From NCBI GenBank assembly GCA_037444705.1, contig JBBILY010000012.1, forward strand, positions 1 to 30,801: a stretch of DNA of 30,801 bases, written 5' to 3'. Position 1 is the first letter of the stretch, and each line of letters opens with the position of its first letter. Origin of the DNA: DATCYX01 sp037444705 (GTDB lineage Bacteria > Chloroflexota > Anaerolineae > Anaerolineales > UBA4823). Below are positions 7,755-15,122 of the stretch, piece by piece. The translations under genes were made by a program, and so were the position numbers. The notes under the pieces were generated by a model. It worked only from the letters and a program-made list of their open reading frames with translations, did no database searches and was not told the origin of the DNA.

Positions 7755-8109
7755 CTTGCCCGACGAATTCTCTGAGATCCAGGGCACGCCAGATCGCAGC
7801 CTGGAACTTTGGATCAGGACGTTGCTCAGGTGTATCCACCAGGACGAATTGCGTCTGGCCATCGCGGCTGTGAACCACCAAGGTGGCTGGCGGATTTTGC
7901 TGAGCGTAAACCAGGAACACCACCATCTGGCAATCGCAACGCTGGCTGCCGTGGTGCGGACAACTGCAATCCAGGTGAGCGGCGCGAGCCACCTGCAGGT
8001 CGAAGGAGCGCCGCACCTCAAACCCTGCCCGCTTCAGTTGACGCACTGCCCAGGTGGTGGCGATTCGCCAATCGGCGGAGACGGTCAATCGGGAATCGAA
8101 ATGAAACAT
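7726..8109 (-). CDS. small Cys/His-cluster protein, function unknown
   Basis: I do not recognise a named family. The product of 127 residues is soluble, with no signal peptide. The centre carries LDCSCPHHGSQRCDCQM, with Cys48, Cys50, His52, His53, Cys58 and Cys60. This dense cluster could bind zinc, copper or an iron-sulfur centre. The flanks look like a mixed alpha/beta domain (WAVRQLKRAGFEVRRSFDL before, VVFLVYAQ after). AAAGG lies 10 nt upstream of the ATG at 8109; a TTG at 8115 is an alternative start with 4-nt spacing. It is the first gene of the leftward copper operon and overlaps the CsoR-like gene by 29 bases. A partner in sensing, or a cytosolic metallochaperone, would fit. Confidence 0.75.
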   Translation of the reverse strand: MFHFDSRLTVSADWRIATTWAVRQLKRAGFEVRRSFDLQVARAAHLDCSCPHHGSQRCDCQMVVFLVYAQQNPPATLVVHSRDGQTQFVLVDTPEQRPDPKFQAAIWRALDLREFVGQDDGTQTKVF

Positions 8110-8132
8110 CAGCAATATGCCTTTGTTTTATA

Positions 8133-8161
8133 AGTATAGGGAGAGGCCAAATGATAGCCAA
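8133..8161 (-). promoter_or_regulatory. sigma-70-type promoter of the leftward copper operon
   Basis: On the minus strand TTGGCT (8161-8156) and TATACT (8138-8133) are separated by 17 bases, about 24 bases before the first gene. The match is four of six at -35 and five of six at -10. TTGGC is repeated 11 bases further on within the spacer. I see no classical CsoR operator with G- and C-tracts. Confidence 0.6.
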
Positions 8162-8181
8162 GCGCTATTACGCCTGAACCC

Positions 8182-8210
8182 AGGTAAGCATTTTTGCCTG
8201 TGAGGTATGC
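8182..8210. repeat. direct repeat AGGTAAGC/AGGTATGC, 21-bp period
   Basis: AGGTAAGC (8182-8189) recurs as AGGTATGC (8203-8210), 21 bases apart or two helical turns, in the divergent region between the two halves of the copper island. Such spacing would suit a regulator bound on one DNA face. It may be chance. Confidence 0.3.
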
Positions 8211-8294
8211 GCCGAATTGCGCTTCCGTTTTGTGAATAAAGTTACTATACTGGACTGGAAAGGTGCCATATGTTTGGGTTATTCGGAGGTGGAG

Positions 8295-8783
8295 GTGCAT
8301 ACAGATAACGCTTCCTCACGCCTGAGTCGCAATGAGTTTATGAAAGTGGTGACGACCGCTCTCGGCTCAGTCATGGGGTTCATCCTTGGCCTGCCGGCCG
8401 TGGCCTATTTGATATCTCCTGGGATGAGCAGTAAAAAGACCGAAGCCTGGATACCCATTGGAGCGTTGGAAAAATACCCTTTGGGCATCCCTACTCGCTA
8501 TAGTTTTACCCGTACCGAAATCCATGGATGGGAAAAAACGGTCTTAAGTTATGGAGTTTATGTACTCCGCAAGAGCCCTGATCAGGTGATCGTCTTTTCA
8601 GATATCTGCACGCATCTGGGCTGCCGTGTGAAGTGGCACGCGGATATCCAGGAATTTGTCAGCCCATGCCATGATGGTCACTTTGATATAGACGGAAACG
8701 TTACCAAGGGGCCACCTCCTCGCCCACTCGATCGGTATGAAACCAGGGTGCAGGACGGCAACCTTTACATCAAAATTGTATGA
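8295..8783 (+). CDS. Rieske-type iron-sulfur protein with altered second box
   Basis: This 162-residue protein has an N-terminal membrane/Tat-like segment (SRLSRNEFMKVVTTALGSVMG) and a Rieske domain, which carries electrons outside the membrane. Box 1 is CTHLGC and complete. Box 2, normally CPCH, reads SPCHDGHFD: the cysteine that would ligate the 2Fe-2S cluster is serine, while the disulfide cysteine and the ligand histidine remain. The C-terminal PPPRPLDRYE is typical of the family. The GTG at 8295 is preferred because GGAGG ends 5 nt upstream and because the product then starts just before the basic anchor; the ATG at 8217 has no ribosome binding site. No cytochrome b gene is nearby, so the partner is unknown. 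Confidence 0.88.
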   Translation: MHTDNASSRLSRNEFMKVVTTALGSVMGFILGLPAVAYLISPGMSSKKTEAWIPIGALEKYPLGIPTRYSFTRTEIHGWEKTVLSYGVYVLRKSPDQVIVFSDICTHLGCRVKWHADIQEFVSPCHDGHFDIDGNVTKGPPPRPLDRYETRVQDGNLYIKIV

Positions 8784-8805
8784 TGGGCTTCAGGAAGCGA
8801 CTATC

Positions 8806-9330
8806 ATGAACAGAGAACGAATACTTTGGCCCCTTGGAATGGGGCTGGCAGGAGCGATCTTCCTTACCGCTTTATATTTTGGCATCGTATCCTGGGCGGA
8901 AAGCCCACCACATGCTATAAACTTGTTCTGGCAAGAGCGCAGGATTGTCGTGCCTCTCGTCCTGGGTTTTGGAGTGCAAAGCGCTTTGTACACCATCCTC
9001 AAAAAACGCTTGTACGTCCCAAGCGGATTGCCTGCACGGGCGGGTGTGGGAGCCTCCGGTGCGTTAACCGGCGCAGGCGCTGCCACCTCGACCACTGCCA
9101 TGGTGGCTTGTTGTGCCCATCATGTCAGCGATGTATTACCCATCGTGGGGCTGACAGCCGCAGCCACCTTCCTGGCTAAGTACCAGACCCTGTTCATGTG
9201 GGTGGGACTGGGAACCACATTGATCGGGATTGTTGTGATGCTCTTTATCTTGATGCGAGAGCGCCGAAAGGCCCTCCAGCACTACCTGAGTATGGCCCAG
9301 GCTGAAGACCTAACTGTAGCCTGCCATTAA
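8806..9330 (+). CDS. membrane protein with CCAHH motif, function unknown
   Basis: This 174-residue protein has about four membrane helices. After a glycine/alanine-rich stretch (GVGASGALTGAGAATSTTAMV) comes ACCAHHVSDVLPIVG, with Cys102, Cys103, His105 and His106 at the start of a helix. Paired Cys and His of this sort suggest a metal-conducting or redox site, somewhat like mercuric-ion transport proteins, though I cannot assign it to that family. AGGAAG lies about 8 nt before the ATG at 8806. A longer frame from 8737 overlaps the Rieske gene and adds no membrane or motif sequence. It begins 22 nt after the Rieske stop and is likely in the same operon. Confidence 0.75.
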   Translation: MNRERILWPLGMGLAGAIFLTALYFGIVSWAESPPHAINLFWQERRIVVPLVLGFGVQSALYTILKKRLYVPSGLPARAGVGASGALTGAGAATSTTAMVACCAHHVSDVLPIVGLTAAATFLAKYQTLFMWVGLGTTLIGIVVMLFILMRERRKALQHYLSMAQAEDLTVACH

Positions 9331-9344
9331 CAAGGAGTAACCGA

Positions 9345-9899
9345 ATGAAACCTCGATCCAGAGTTGGGCTAAGGTTCATAATCCTCATCTCCGTTATAGC
9401 CCTGGCTGCGTGCTCAACCTCTCAAAATTCAAACCCGCAGGACACGTTCGTTGCGACAGCCACGCCTCCCGCTCAAGATAACCCTGCTTCTGTGACCTCA
9501 GTCTCCTCTCAGAACGAGCTCACCTCCACGCCGGGCCAGGTAGATGTCTCCTGGCCGGATGGTCAGGCACAGCAAGACGCCCAAGGGGCGGTCGAGGTCA
9601 CTATTACACCCCTCAACCTGAATAACCCCGGCGAAACCCTGGATTTCGAGGTGTCTTTGAACACCCATTCGCTTGACCTGAGCATGGACCTATCAACCCT
9701 GGCAACCCTGACCACCGATAGCGGTTTATCCGTCTCAGCCAGCCGGTGGGATGCGCCGCGCGGAGGCCATCACGTCCAGGGGAAACTCTCCTTCCCGTCC
9801 AAAGTGGATGGGGTTGCCATACTGGATAAGGCGAAACGAGTGACTCTCACGATTAAAAATCTGGACGCCCCAGAGCGAGTTTTCACCTGGGAACGTTAG
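9345..9899 (+). CDS. predicted lipoprotein of unknown function
   Basis: The N-terminus is a lipoprotein signal (basic start, hydrophobic stretch, lipobox LAAC, Cys23), so the mature protein should be anchored outside the cytoplasmic membrane. A Ser/Thr/Pro-rich linker follows, then a beta-rich domain of about 110 residues. This contains VEVTITPLNLNNPGETLDFEV, LNTHSLDLSMDLSTLATL and SRWDAPRGGHHVQGKLSF. The paired histidines in RGGHHVQG could bind metal. AAGGAG stands 9 nt before the ATG. It follows the CCAHH membrane gene by 14 nt. I know of no function for this domain. Confidence 0.8.
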   Translation: MKPRSRVGLRFIILISVIALAACSTSQNSNPQDTFVATATPPAQDNPASVTSVSSQNELTSTPGQVDVSWPDGQAQQDAQGAVEVTITPLNLNNPGETLDFEVSLNTHSLDLSMDLSTLATLTTDSGLSVSASRWDAPRGGHHVQGKLSFPSKVDGVAILDKAKRVTLTIKNLDAPERVFTWER

Positions 9900-9956
9900 C
9901 GTTCCTGACAATGATCGTCATCGGGTTGACATACGGATACAATGGGTGATGGAACC

Positions 9957-10472
9957 ATGCGAGCACGGCGGGTTACCTCGCTGATTTTCATCGTCGTGGG
10001 TGCGCTCCTGTTGTTGAGCGGGGCGGGATATGCCCTCGTCAGCCAGGTGGTCAATCATCCCTCTGCCGCACCACTACCAGAACAACTGGCTGGCCTGCCT
10101 CTGGTGCACAAAGCCATAGGCCAGCAGGCAGTGGATGAAATAGCCCGCCTGCATGGGCGAGGCTTTCCCCTGAGTTCAGCCGCGGTGGGTGTCTATGGGT
10201 TAGACGGGGAAGCGACGTTGTGGGTCTCAGGCGCGCCGCTCAAACCCATGGCCACTCGCATGCTCTTAGCGATGCGGGATCGCATCGCTCAGGGAAACTC
10301 GCCCTTCACCCCCGTGGGCGAGCATCAAGATGGCCCGCGCACCATTTATGAACTCGATGGCATGGGACAAAAGCACTATTATTTCCAATCCGAAAATCTG
10401 GTCGTCTGGCTGGCTGTTGACCCGCCGCTTGCCGAGGCGGCCATGAAACACCTCCTGGAGGTTTACCCATGA
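9957..10472 (+). CDS. membrane-anchored protein of unknown function
   Basis: The product has one N-terminal membrane helix (VTSLIFIVVGALLLLSGAGY) and an outer domain of about 130 residues. Visible elements are AVDEIARLHGRGFPLSSAAVGVYG, EATLWVSG and a C-terminal half containing HYYFQSENLVVWLAVDPPLAE. No catalytic motif is recognised. I prefer the ATG at 9957 (171 residues), which has GGGTGATGG upstream, over an ATG at 9942 that has nothing. Its last codon overlaps the DUF2933 start as ATGA, so these two genes are coupled. Context places it among copper/redox genes. Confidence 0.7.
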   Translation: MRARRVTSLIFIVVGALLLLSGAGYALVSQVVNHPSAAPLPEQLAGLPLVHKAIGQQAVDEIARLHGRGFPLSSAAVGVYGLDGEATLWVSGAPLKPMATRMLLAMRDRIAQGNSPFTPVGEHQDGPRTIYELDGMGQKHYYFQSENLVVWLAVDPPLAEAAMKHLLEVYP

Positions 10473-10711
10473 AAAAATCTCACCTGTGGATCATGATCCT
10501 ATGCTGCCTGATCCCTATCCTCGCTCTGGCAGCGATATTTCTGTTCAAAGTCCCTGTGAGCAGCGTTGTATTTTACGGCTTGCTCTTGCTTTGCCCAATT
10601 TCACATCTGCTAATGATGAAATTTATGGGGCATGAGCATGAGGCAACCCATAGCCAATCGTCACAACAACGCCACTCCACCCCTGCCCAACGCTCCCCAA
10701 CACAGGAATAA
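10469..10711 (+). CDS. DUF2933-type small membrane protein
   Basis: This 80-residue protein has the layout of DUF2933: MKKSHLWIMILCCLIPILAL, a second helix (VVFYGLLLLCPISHLLMMKF), then GHEH and a polar His/Ser/Gln-rich tail. Such proteins commonly lie beside copper-resistance genes, but their function is unknown. Cys12, Cys13 and Cys42 in the helices and His/Met residues at the helix ends could contact copper. GGAGG lies 7 nt before the ATG inside the preceding gene, and the start overlaps that gene's stop by 4 nt. Confidence 0.85.
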   Translation: MKKSHLWIMILCCLIPILALAAIFLFKVPVSSVVFYGLLLLCPISHLLMMKFMGHEHEATHSQSSQQRHSTPAQRSPTQE

Positions 10712-10714
10712 ACT

Positions 10715-11290
10715 GTGGTTGAAACACCTTCACCTCAAGTGGAAATCCAGTCGGTTCAACCTGCCAGGCGCTCAAATACAGGCGCGATCTTCGCCTTTAC
10801 CCTGATCCTGGCCCTGCTGGGACTCATGGCTTGGGGATTGAGAAAAGTCCAGGCTGGCCCGCGCCAAAGCGGGATGGCGCCCGATTTTACCCTACGGGGT
10901 TACGACGGCCGCACGGTGACCCTGAGTGAACTGCGTGGACAGGTGGTCATCATCAACTTCTGGGCTTCGTGGTGCCCGCCCTGCCGCGAGGAGGCAGCCT
11001 ACCTTGAACAGACCTGGCGCAAATATAAGGATAAGGGGGTGGTCTTCATCGGCGTTGATTACGTGGACACCGAGAAAGAGGCCCTGGCTTATATTAAAGA
11101 ATTTGACATCACCTACATCAATGGCCCCGATATTGGCACGCGCATTTCTCAGGCATATAACATCCAGGGCGTCCCCGAGACTTTCTATGTCGCTAAGAAC
11201 GGCGAGTTGCGTGGGGTGAAAATTGGGCCACTGAAAGCGCCTGAACTCGACCAGAAGATCGAAGCCCTGCTGGCAGAAGCATACCCATAA
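10715..11290 (+). CDS. TlpA/ResA-like thiol-disulfide oxidoreductase
   Basis: This is a second exported thioredoxin-like protein in the island. The 191-residue product has a cytosolic N-terminus of about 20 residues, one membrane helix (about 22-43) and a redoxin domain starting at MAPDFTLRGYDG. The active site is WCPPC (Cys87 and Cys90); GVPETF contains the expected cis-proline. The GTG start lies 3 nt after the DUF2933 stop, with AGGA about 8 nt upstream. It likely receives electrons from the CcdA-type protein encoded on the other arm. A role in keeping copper-site or Rieske cysteines reduced is plausible but inferred. Confidence 0.92.
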   Translation: MVETPSPQVEIQSVQPARRSNTGAIFAFTLILALLGLMAWGLRKVQAGPRQSGMAPDFTLRGYDGRTVTLSELRGQVVIINFWASWCPPCREEAAYLEQTWRKYKDKGVVFIGVDYVDTEKEALAYIKEFDITYINGPDIGTRISQAYNIQGVPETFYVAKNGELRGVKIGPLKAPELDQKIEALLAEAYP

Positions 11291-11457
11291 GAGCAGACCG
11301 AAGGTTAGGGGCTTCATCAGCACAGTGATTGGCCGATTTGGGCGTTACCGGGCTGTTGCCCAGGGGAAAGCAAGGGAAACGTTGCCTGTTGAGGCTCTTG
11401 TTGCGAAGTCCGCGGGCTCGACCTGGAAGACCTGGCAGTCGGCGTGGTCAGCCGGGT

Positions 11458-11463
11458 TATAAT
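11458..11463 (+). promoter_or_regulatory. -10 box for leaderless CPBP-protease transcript
   Basis: TATAAT ends 7 nt before the ATG at 11471, and no ribosome binding site lies between them, as expected for a leaderless mRNA. The -35 region is weak. The upstream 160 bases hold no other feature except a short GGGC/GCCC hairpin near 11350. Confidence 0.45.
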
Positions 11464-11470
11464 CAGAAGC

Positions 11471-12412
11471 ATGAACCCGCTCTCTCAAAATCGTCTGTTT
11501 GAACTGGCGCGGCCGGCTCGACCGCGCTGGCCGCGGCCCTTACTGAAACTCTACCCCATGGCAGTGACCTTATACGCTCTGGGGACGCCCTTTATCGCCG
11601 CAATCCTGATGGCTGTGCCCATGGCGCTTTATTATCTCTTCCTCAGCCCGCGTCTGGCTGCGCCAATGGCGCTGCCCGCCACAGCCGCAGGGTTGAGTGG
11701 GCTTTTGGTGGGTGGATTTGCCCCGATTTTCATCCTGGTGTGGTTGTGGGTGATGCTCATCGAGCGCCGCTCCCCCTGGTCTGTGGGATTAGAAAAGCGC
11801 GGCTGGTTGCGAAAATACCTGCGTGGGGCTTTGGTGGGGCTGGGCATGAGCGGGGCAGCCGTGATCCTACCTGCCGCTTTGGGCTATTACCATCTGGAGG
11901 GGGGCTTCGATTTATCAGGGGGCGGCAGCGCCGCCCTGATCCTGGCGTTGGGCTGGGGGGTGCAGGGTGCAGGGGAAGAGGTGCTCTTCCGCGGCTTTCT
12001 ATTCCCTATTCTGGGCGTGCACTATGGCGCGGGAGCCGGTGTGTTGGCCTCCTCGTTTCTGTTTGCCCTGATGCACATCTTCAACCCCAACCCCAATCTA
12101 CTGGCGCTGCTCAACCTGACCCTATTTGGCGTCTTTGCCGCCATTTATGCTGCCCGCGAAGGCAGTCTGTGGGGCATCTTTGCCGTCCATAGCGCCTGGA
12201 ACTGGGCGCTGGCCAACCTGTTTGGCCTGGAGGTCAGCGGGTTACCGCTCCAGGTGCAACCCTTGCTCAACCTGAGCGAGGCCGGCCCCGACTGGCTCAC
12301 CGGCGGCTTGTTTGGCCCCGAAGGGGGGATCATGGTGACCCTGATCTTGCTCGCCGGTATTTTGACGGTTTTATGGCCAGGGAGACGAGCATCCACTAAT
12401 GAGCCTGCCTGA
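11471..12412 (+). CDS. CPBP-family intramembrane metalloprotease
   Basis: This multi-pass membrane protein of 313 residues carries the three CPBP/Abi motifs: GAGEEVLFRGF (Glu-Glu and Arg), SSFLFALMH and HSAWNW. In this family the Glu and His residues bind the catalytic zinc and the protease acts within the membrane, often on prenylated or lipidated peptides. The ATG at 11471 is preferred over a GTG at 11444. It lies 7 nt after a TATAAT, whereas the GTG has no ribosome binding site and sits upstream of that box. The gene stands alone and converges with the MiaB gene. Substrate unknown. Confidence 0.88.
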   Translation: MNPLSQNRLFELARPARPRWPRPLLKLYPMAVTLYALGTPFIAAILMAVPMALYYLFLSPRLAAPMALPATAAGLSGLLVGGFAPIFILVWLWVMLIERRSPWSVGLEKRGWLRKYLRGALVGLGMSGAAVILPAALGYYHLEGGFDLSGGGSAALILALGWGVQGAGEEVLFRGFLFPILGVHYGAGAGVLASSFLFALMHIFNPNPNLLALLNLTLFGVFAAIYAAREGSLWGIFAVHSAWNWALANLFGLEVSGLPLQVQPLLNLSEAGPDWLTGGLFGPEGGIMVTLILLAGILTVLWPGRRASTNEPA

Positions 12413-12507
12413 AACTCAGGCAGTGCGCCCCACCTCAGGCAGGCGATGGCGCCGACCCCATTAGAAAGCCTGCCTCTTTGGCCCCTCCGGGAACGCGCCT
12501 AAAGAGG
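12405..12507. terminator. nested hairpins between convergent genes
   Basis: CTGCCTGA/TCAGGCAG (12405-12423) forms an 8-bp stem overlapping the CPBP stop. AGGCAGGC (12437-12444) can pair with GCCTGCCT (12468-12475). CCTCTTT (12473-12479) can pair with AAAGAGG (12501-12507). No long T-run follows. The convergent setting suggests a two-way terminator. Confidence 0.5.
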
Positions 12508-12559
12508 ATGATGCATCACCCCAGGGGCGAGGTGACCATATGCCCTTAGTTACCAGGCT

Positions 12560-13942
12560 TCAGAGCGAGGCCAGAGATATTGCACCCGCTAACGCCCCCT
12601 CAGCCTTTCCATTGACCAGGCTGCCCTGCATGGACCAGGCCCCACTCCAGGTGATGCGCACCGGACGTAACTGACCCAGCAGGTTTTCATCTGCTTCTAC
12701 AAATACGAGTTTGTTGGTTGGAGTTCTGCCCTTCCAGCGCCCGCGCACCTGCTCCTCGAAGAGCACCTCAACCACCTGGCCCAAATAACCGGCATTGATC
12801 TCGGCTGCGATGCGCTCTTGCAATTCTTCCAGGGCGCGGAAGCGCCGCCATTTCTCTTCTTCAGGCACGTCATCTGCCATGCGTCGCTCGGCCAGCGTCC
12901 CCGGGCGGGGCGAATAGCGCGCCAGGTGAGCTACATCCAGCCTCAATTCAGCCAGCAGGTCATAGGTGCGCTGAAACTGAGCTTCGCTCTCTCCAGGAAA
13001 GCCCACAATAATGTCGGTGGCAATGGACACGCCCGGAATGCGTTGGCGAATCTTGTAGATCAAACGGCGGTAATCATCAGCGGTATAGCCGCGTTTCATG
13101 CGCGCCAAAACCTCATCATCCCCGGCCTGCACCGGCAGCTCGATATGAGGCATAACCTTGGGCAATTCAGCCACTGTGCCCAGCAGTTCGTCGCTCATCC
13201 AGTTGGGATGGGAGGTGAGGAAGCGAATGCGCTCCAAACCCTCCACCTGGTGCACGAGGCGCAAGAGCGCCGCCAGGTTGGGCCCATCAGGGATGTCCTT
13301 ACCGTAGCGATCCACGATCTGCCCCAGCAGGGTCACCTCTTTTACGCCTTGTTCGACCAGGGTGCGCACCTCAGCCAGAATCTCGCCCACGTGACGGCTG
13401 CGCTCTGGCCCGCGGCGATAAGGGATGATACAAAAGGTGCAGGCATGCGAGCAGCCGAACACCACCGGCACGTGGGCGGTCACGCGTTTGCCCCGCTCGT
13501 GAGCGGGCAGCAGCAGTGGCAGGGCGCTTTCCATGCCTTCGTCCATCAACGCGAAGCGGCGTTCGGTCTCGGCTTGTTCCATTTGACGCGTCTCATCCCC
13601 TGTCAGATAAGCGATCAAAGGGCCTGGGTCCGACGGGGGTGAGAAAACGTCCACGTATGGAAAACGCTCTTTCAGACGCTCATAGCCGCGCACGCCCACC
13701 AGACAACCCATCAGGTTGATCACCAAATCGGGGCGTCGCTGTTTCAGCGGGCGCAGGGAAGACAGGCGGCCATAAGCCTTATCTTCAGCGCTCTGGCGCA
13801 CGACGCAGGTATTGAGCACGATGACATTGGCTTCCTCGGCGTTGGGGGTCATCTGGTATCCCAGCCGCTCCAGAGCGGAGGCCACCCGCATCGAGTCGGC
13901 CACATTCATCTGGCAACCTTCAGTCCAAATGTGATATTTCAT
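12560..13942 (-). CDS. miaB: MiaB-family tRNA methylthiotransferase (radical SAM)
   Basis: This family adds a methylthio group to modified adenosine-37 of tRNAs using two 4Fe-4S clusters. The 460-residue product has the three auxiliary-cluster cysteines (Cys10 in TEGCQMN, Cys46 in NTCVVR, Cys80 in MGC), the radical SAM CSHACTFC (Cys164, Cys168, Cys171) with IIPYRRGPERSR after it, and a C-terminal TRAM-like domain from about 390. LLGQIVDRYG replaces the more usual LLGQNVNSYG, so another member of the family cannot be excluded. The ATG at 13942 is chosen because the protein then starts at MKYHIWTEG and because a good promoter ends 7 nt before it. Confidence 0.92.
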   Translation of the reverse strand: MKYHIWTEGCQMNVADSMRVASALERLGYQMTPNAEEANVIVLNTCVVRQSAEDKAYGRLSSLRPLKQRRPDLVINLMGCLVGVRGYERLKERFPYVDVFSPPSDPGPLIAYLTGDETRQMEQAETERRFALMDEGMESALPLLLPAHERGKRVTAHVPVVFGCSHACTFCIIPYRRGPERSRHVGEILAEVRTLVEQGVKEVTLLGQIVDRYGKDIPDGPNLAALLRLVHQVEGLERIRFLTSHPNWMSDELLGTVAELPKVMPHIELPVQAGDDEVLARMKRGYTADDYRRLIYKIRQRIPGVSIATDIIVGFPGESEAQFQRTYDLLAELRLDVAHLARYSPRPGTLAERRMADDVPEEEKWRRFRALEELQERIAAEINAGYLGQVVEVLFEEQVRGRWKGRTPTNKLVFVEADENLLGQLRPVRITWSGAWSMQGSLVNGKAEGALAGAISLASL

Positions 13943-13949
13943 GTCCATA

Positions 13950-13978
13950 ATTATAACAGAGTGCGGCAGATTGGGCAA
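13950..13978 (-). promoter_or_regulatory. promoter for leaderless miaB transcript
   Basis: On the minus strand TTGCCC (13978-13973) and TATAAT (13955-13950) are 17 bases apart. The -10 ends 7 nt before the ATG at 13942, and no ribosome binding site is present, so transcription should begin at or next to the start codon. Confidence 0.65.
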
Positions 13979-14120
13979 AAAGGGCGCCGAGGGGGGCTAT
14001 GCCCCGGCCGTGCGCAGCCTCCGATCCAGCCTTCAAGGTTGATCGTGGTCTGCGCTCGGCTCAGCCTCGACACCCCAGGTTTGCTGTTTGCCGTTCAGGC
14101 CTCGTCCTTATAACCCTGGC

Positions 14121-15122
14121 TCAGGCACGGATCTCCTGGCGCTGGAAGAGCACATAGCCCAGGGCAAAGAGCAGGATAGTGGCGGCGATCAACCCGGTCA
14201 GGTGAGGCCAGATGAGCAGCAGGCTTTGTCCCAAGGGCAACGGTGTGCCCAGGATTGCGCCCTGCATCTGGCTGGGCAGGATGATCCCTAGCGAGCGCAC
14301 GGTGGGGTTCAACATCGCCACCATGGCTTCGGCGAACAGGGTATTGGGTGAGAGCCGCGTTAATAACAGTTCTAAATTGGCGCGCGCCAGCACCTCTTCA
14401 GCAAAGCCATAGCGGATGGGGCGCAGGGTTTGCGCCACAAGGCTGGCGAGGATATCCCAGAAGACGGTGAAGAAGATCCACACCGCGATCGAGGCCAGAG
14501 CAGAGGTAGCCGGCTGGCGAAAAACGATGGAAAAGACCAGCGCCAACGCCAGCCAGATGCCGCCATAAAAGACGGTCACTACCAGGAAGATCAGACTACG
14601 CCCCACTTCTTCGCCGCTGGGTGGCACTCCCAGGCCGACGATGCCCAGGCCGAAGATCAGCAACCAGATTGCCGCCAGCACTAGCGCCAGGGTGAAGAAC
14701 GCTGCCAGGAACTTGCCCAGGAGCAGGGCATCGCGGTAGATGGGTTGCGCCAGAACCCGCGACAGGGTACGGCGGTTGAATTCACCGTTGATGGTGTCGA
14801 AAGCCAGGGCGATGGCGATCAGCGGCACCAGGAAGCCCAGGAAGCCCACGAAGGCCGGCAATGGATCGCGCCCCGTGGTAAACAACCGGAGAAACAGAAA
14901 ACGATCTTCGCTGATGGTCTGTTGCAGGTTTTGGATGGCGGCGTACACCGTGCCCGCGGCTGTCAACACGATCAAAATCTCCAGGATGCGCATGCGGGCA
15001 CTGGTGAGATGGTCAGCCATCTCCTTAGCCACCACCGCCCACAAGCCTGTCCAGGGCGAACCTTCTCGCAGGCGCGGACGGGCTATGGCTTCATTTTGAG
15101 GGAGTGTTGCCTGTGCCGACAT
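14121..15122 (-). CDS. ABC-2 type exporter permease
   Basis: This 333-residue membrane protein has about six helices and the ABC-2 pattern: an N-terminal cytosolic segment before the first helix (TGLWAVVAKEMADHLTSARMR), a large outer loop, then FDTINGEFNRRTLSRVLAQP followed by paired helices. AGGAGGT lies 6 nt before its ATG. The start overlaps the end of the ATPase gene by 32 bases, so the two are coupled and form one transporter. Substrate unknown; the neighbouring NEW3 protein suggests an envelope or glycan-related role. The operon ends here. Confidence 0.9.
   Translation of the reverse strand: MSAQATLPQNEAIARPRLREGSPWTGLWAVVAKEMADHLTSARMRILEILIVLTAAGTVYAAIQNLQQTISEDRFLFLRLFTTGRDPLPAFVGFLGFLVPLIAIALAFDTINGEFNRRTLSRVLAQPIYRDALLLGKFLAAFFTLALVLAAIWLLIFGLGIVGLGVPPSGEEVGRSLIFLVVTVFYGGIWLALALVFSIVFRQPATSALASIAVWIFFTVFWDILASLVAQTLRPIRYGFAEEVLARANLELLLTRLSPNTLFAEAMVAMLNPTVRSLGIILPSQMQGAILGTPLPLGQSLLLIWPHLTGLIAATILLFALGYVLFQRQEIRA

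Noticed and set aside
8217..8294. Longer N-terminus for the Rieske protein from the ATG at 8217
   Set aside because: No ribosome binding site and no anchor-like sequence in the extra 26 residues; the GTG at 8295 has GGAGG at 5 nt.
9926..9931. TTGACA resembling a -35 box before the gene at 9957
   Set aside because: No -10 box lies 16-18 bases downstream; the gene is more likely expressed from an upstream promoter.
12818..13642. 274-residue open frame on the plus strand
   Set aside because: Antisense to the MiaB gene, whose motifs are unmistakable; composition is unlike a real protein.
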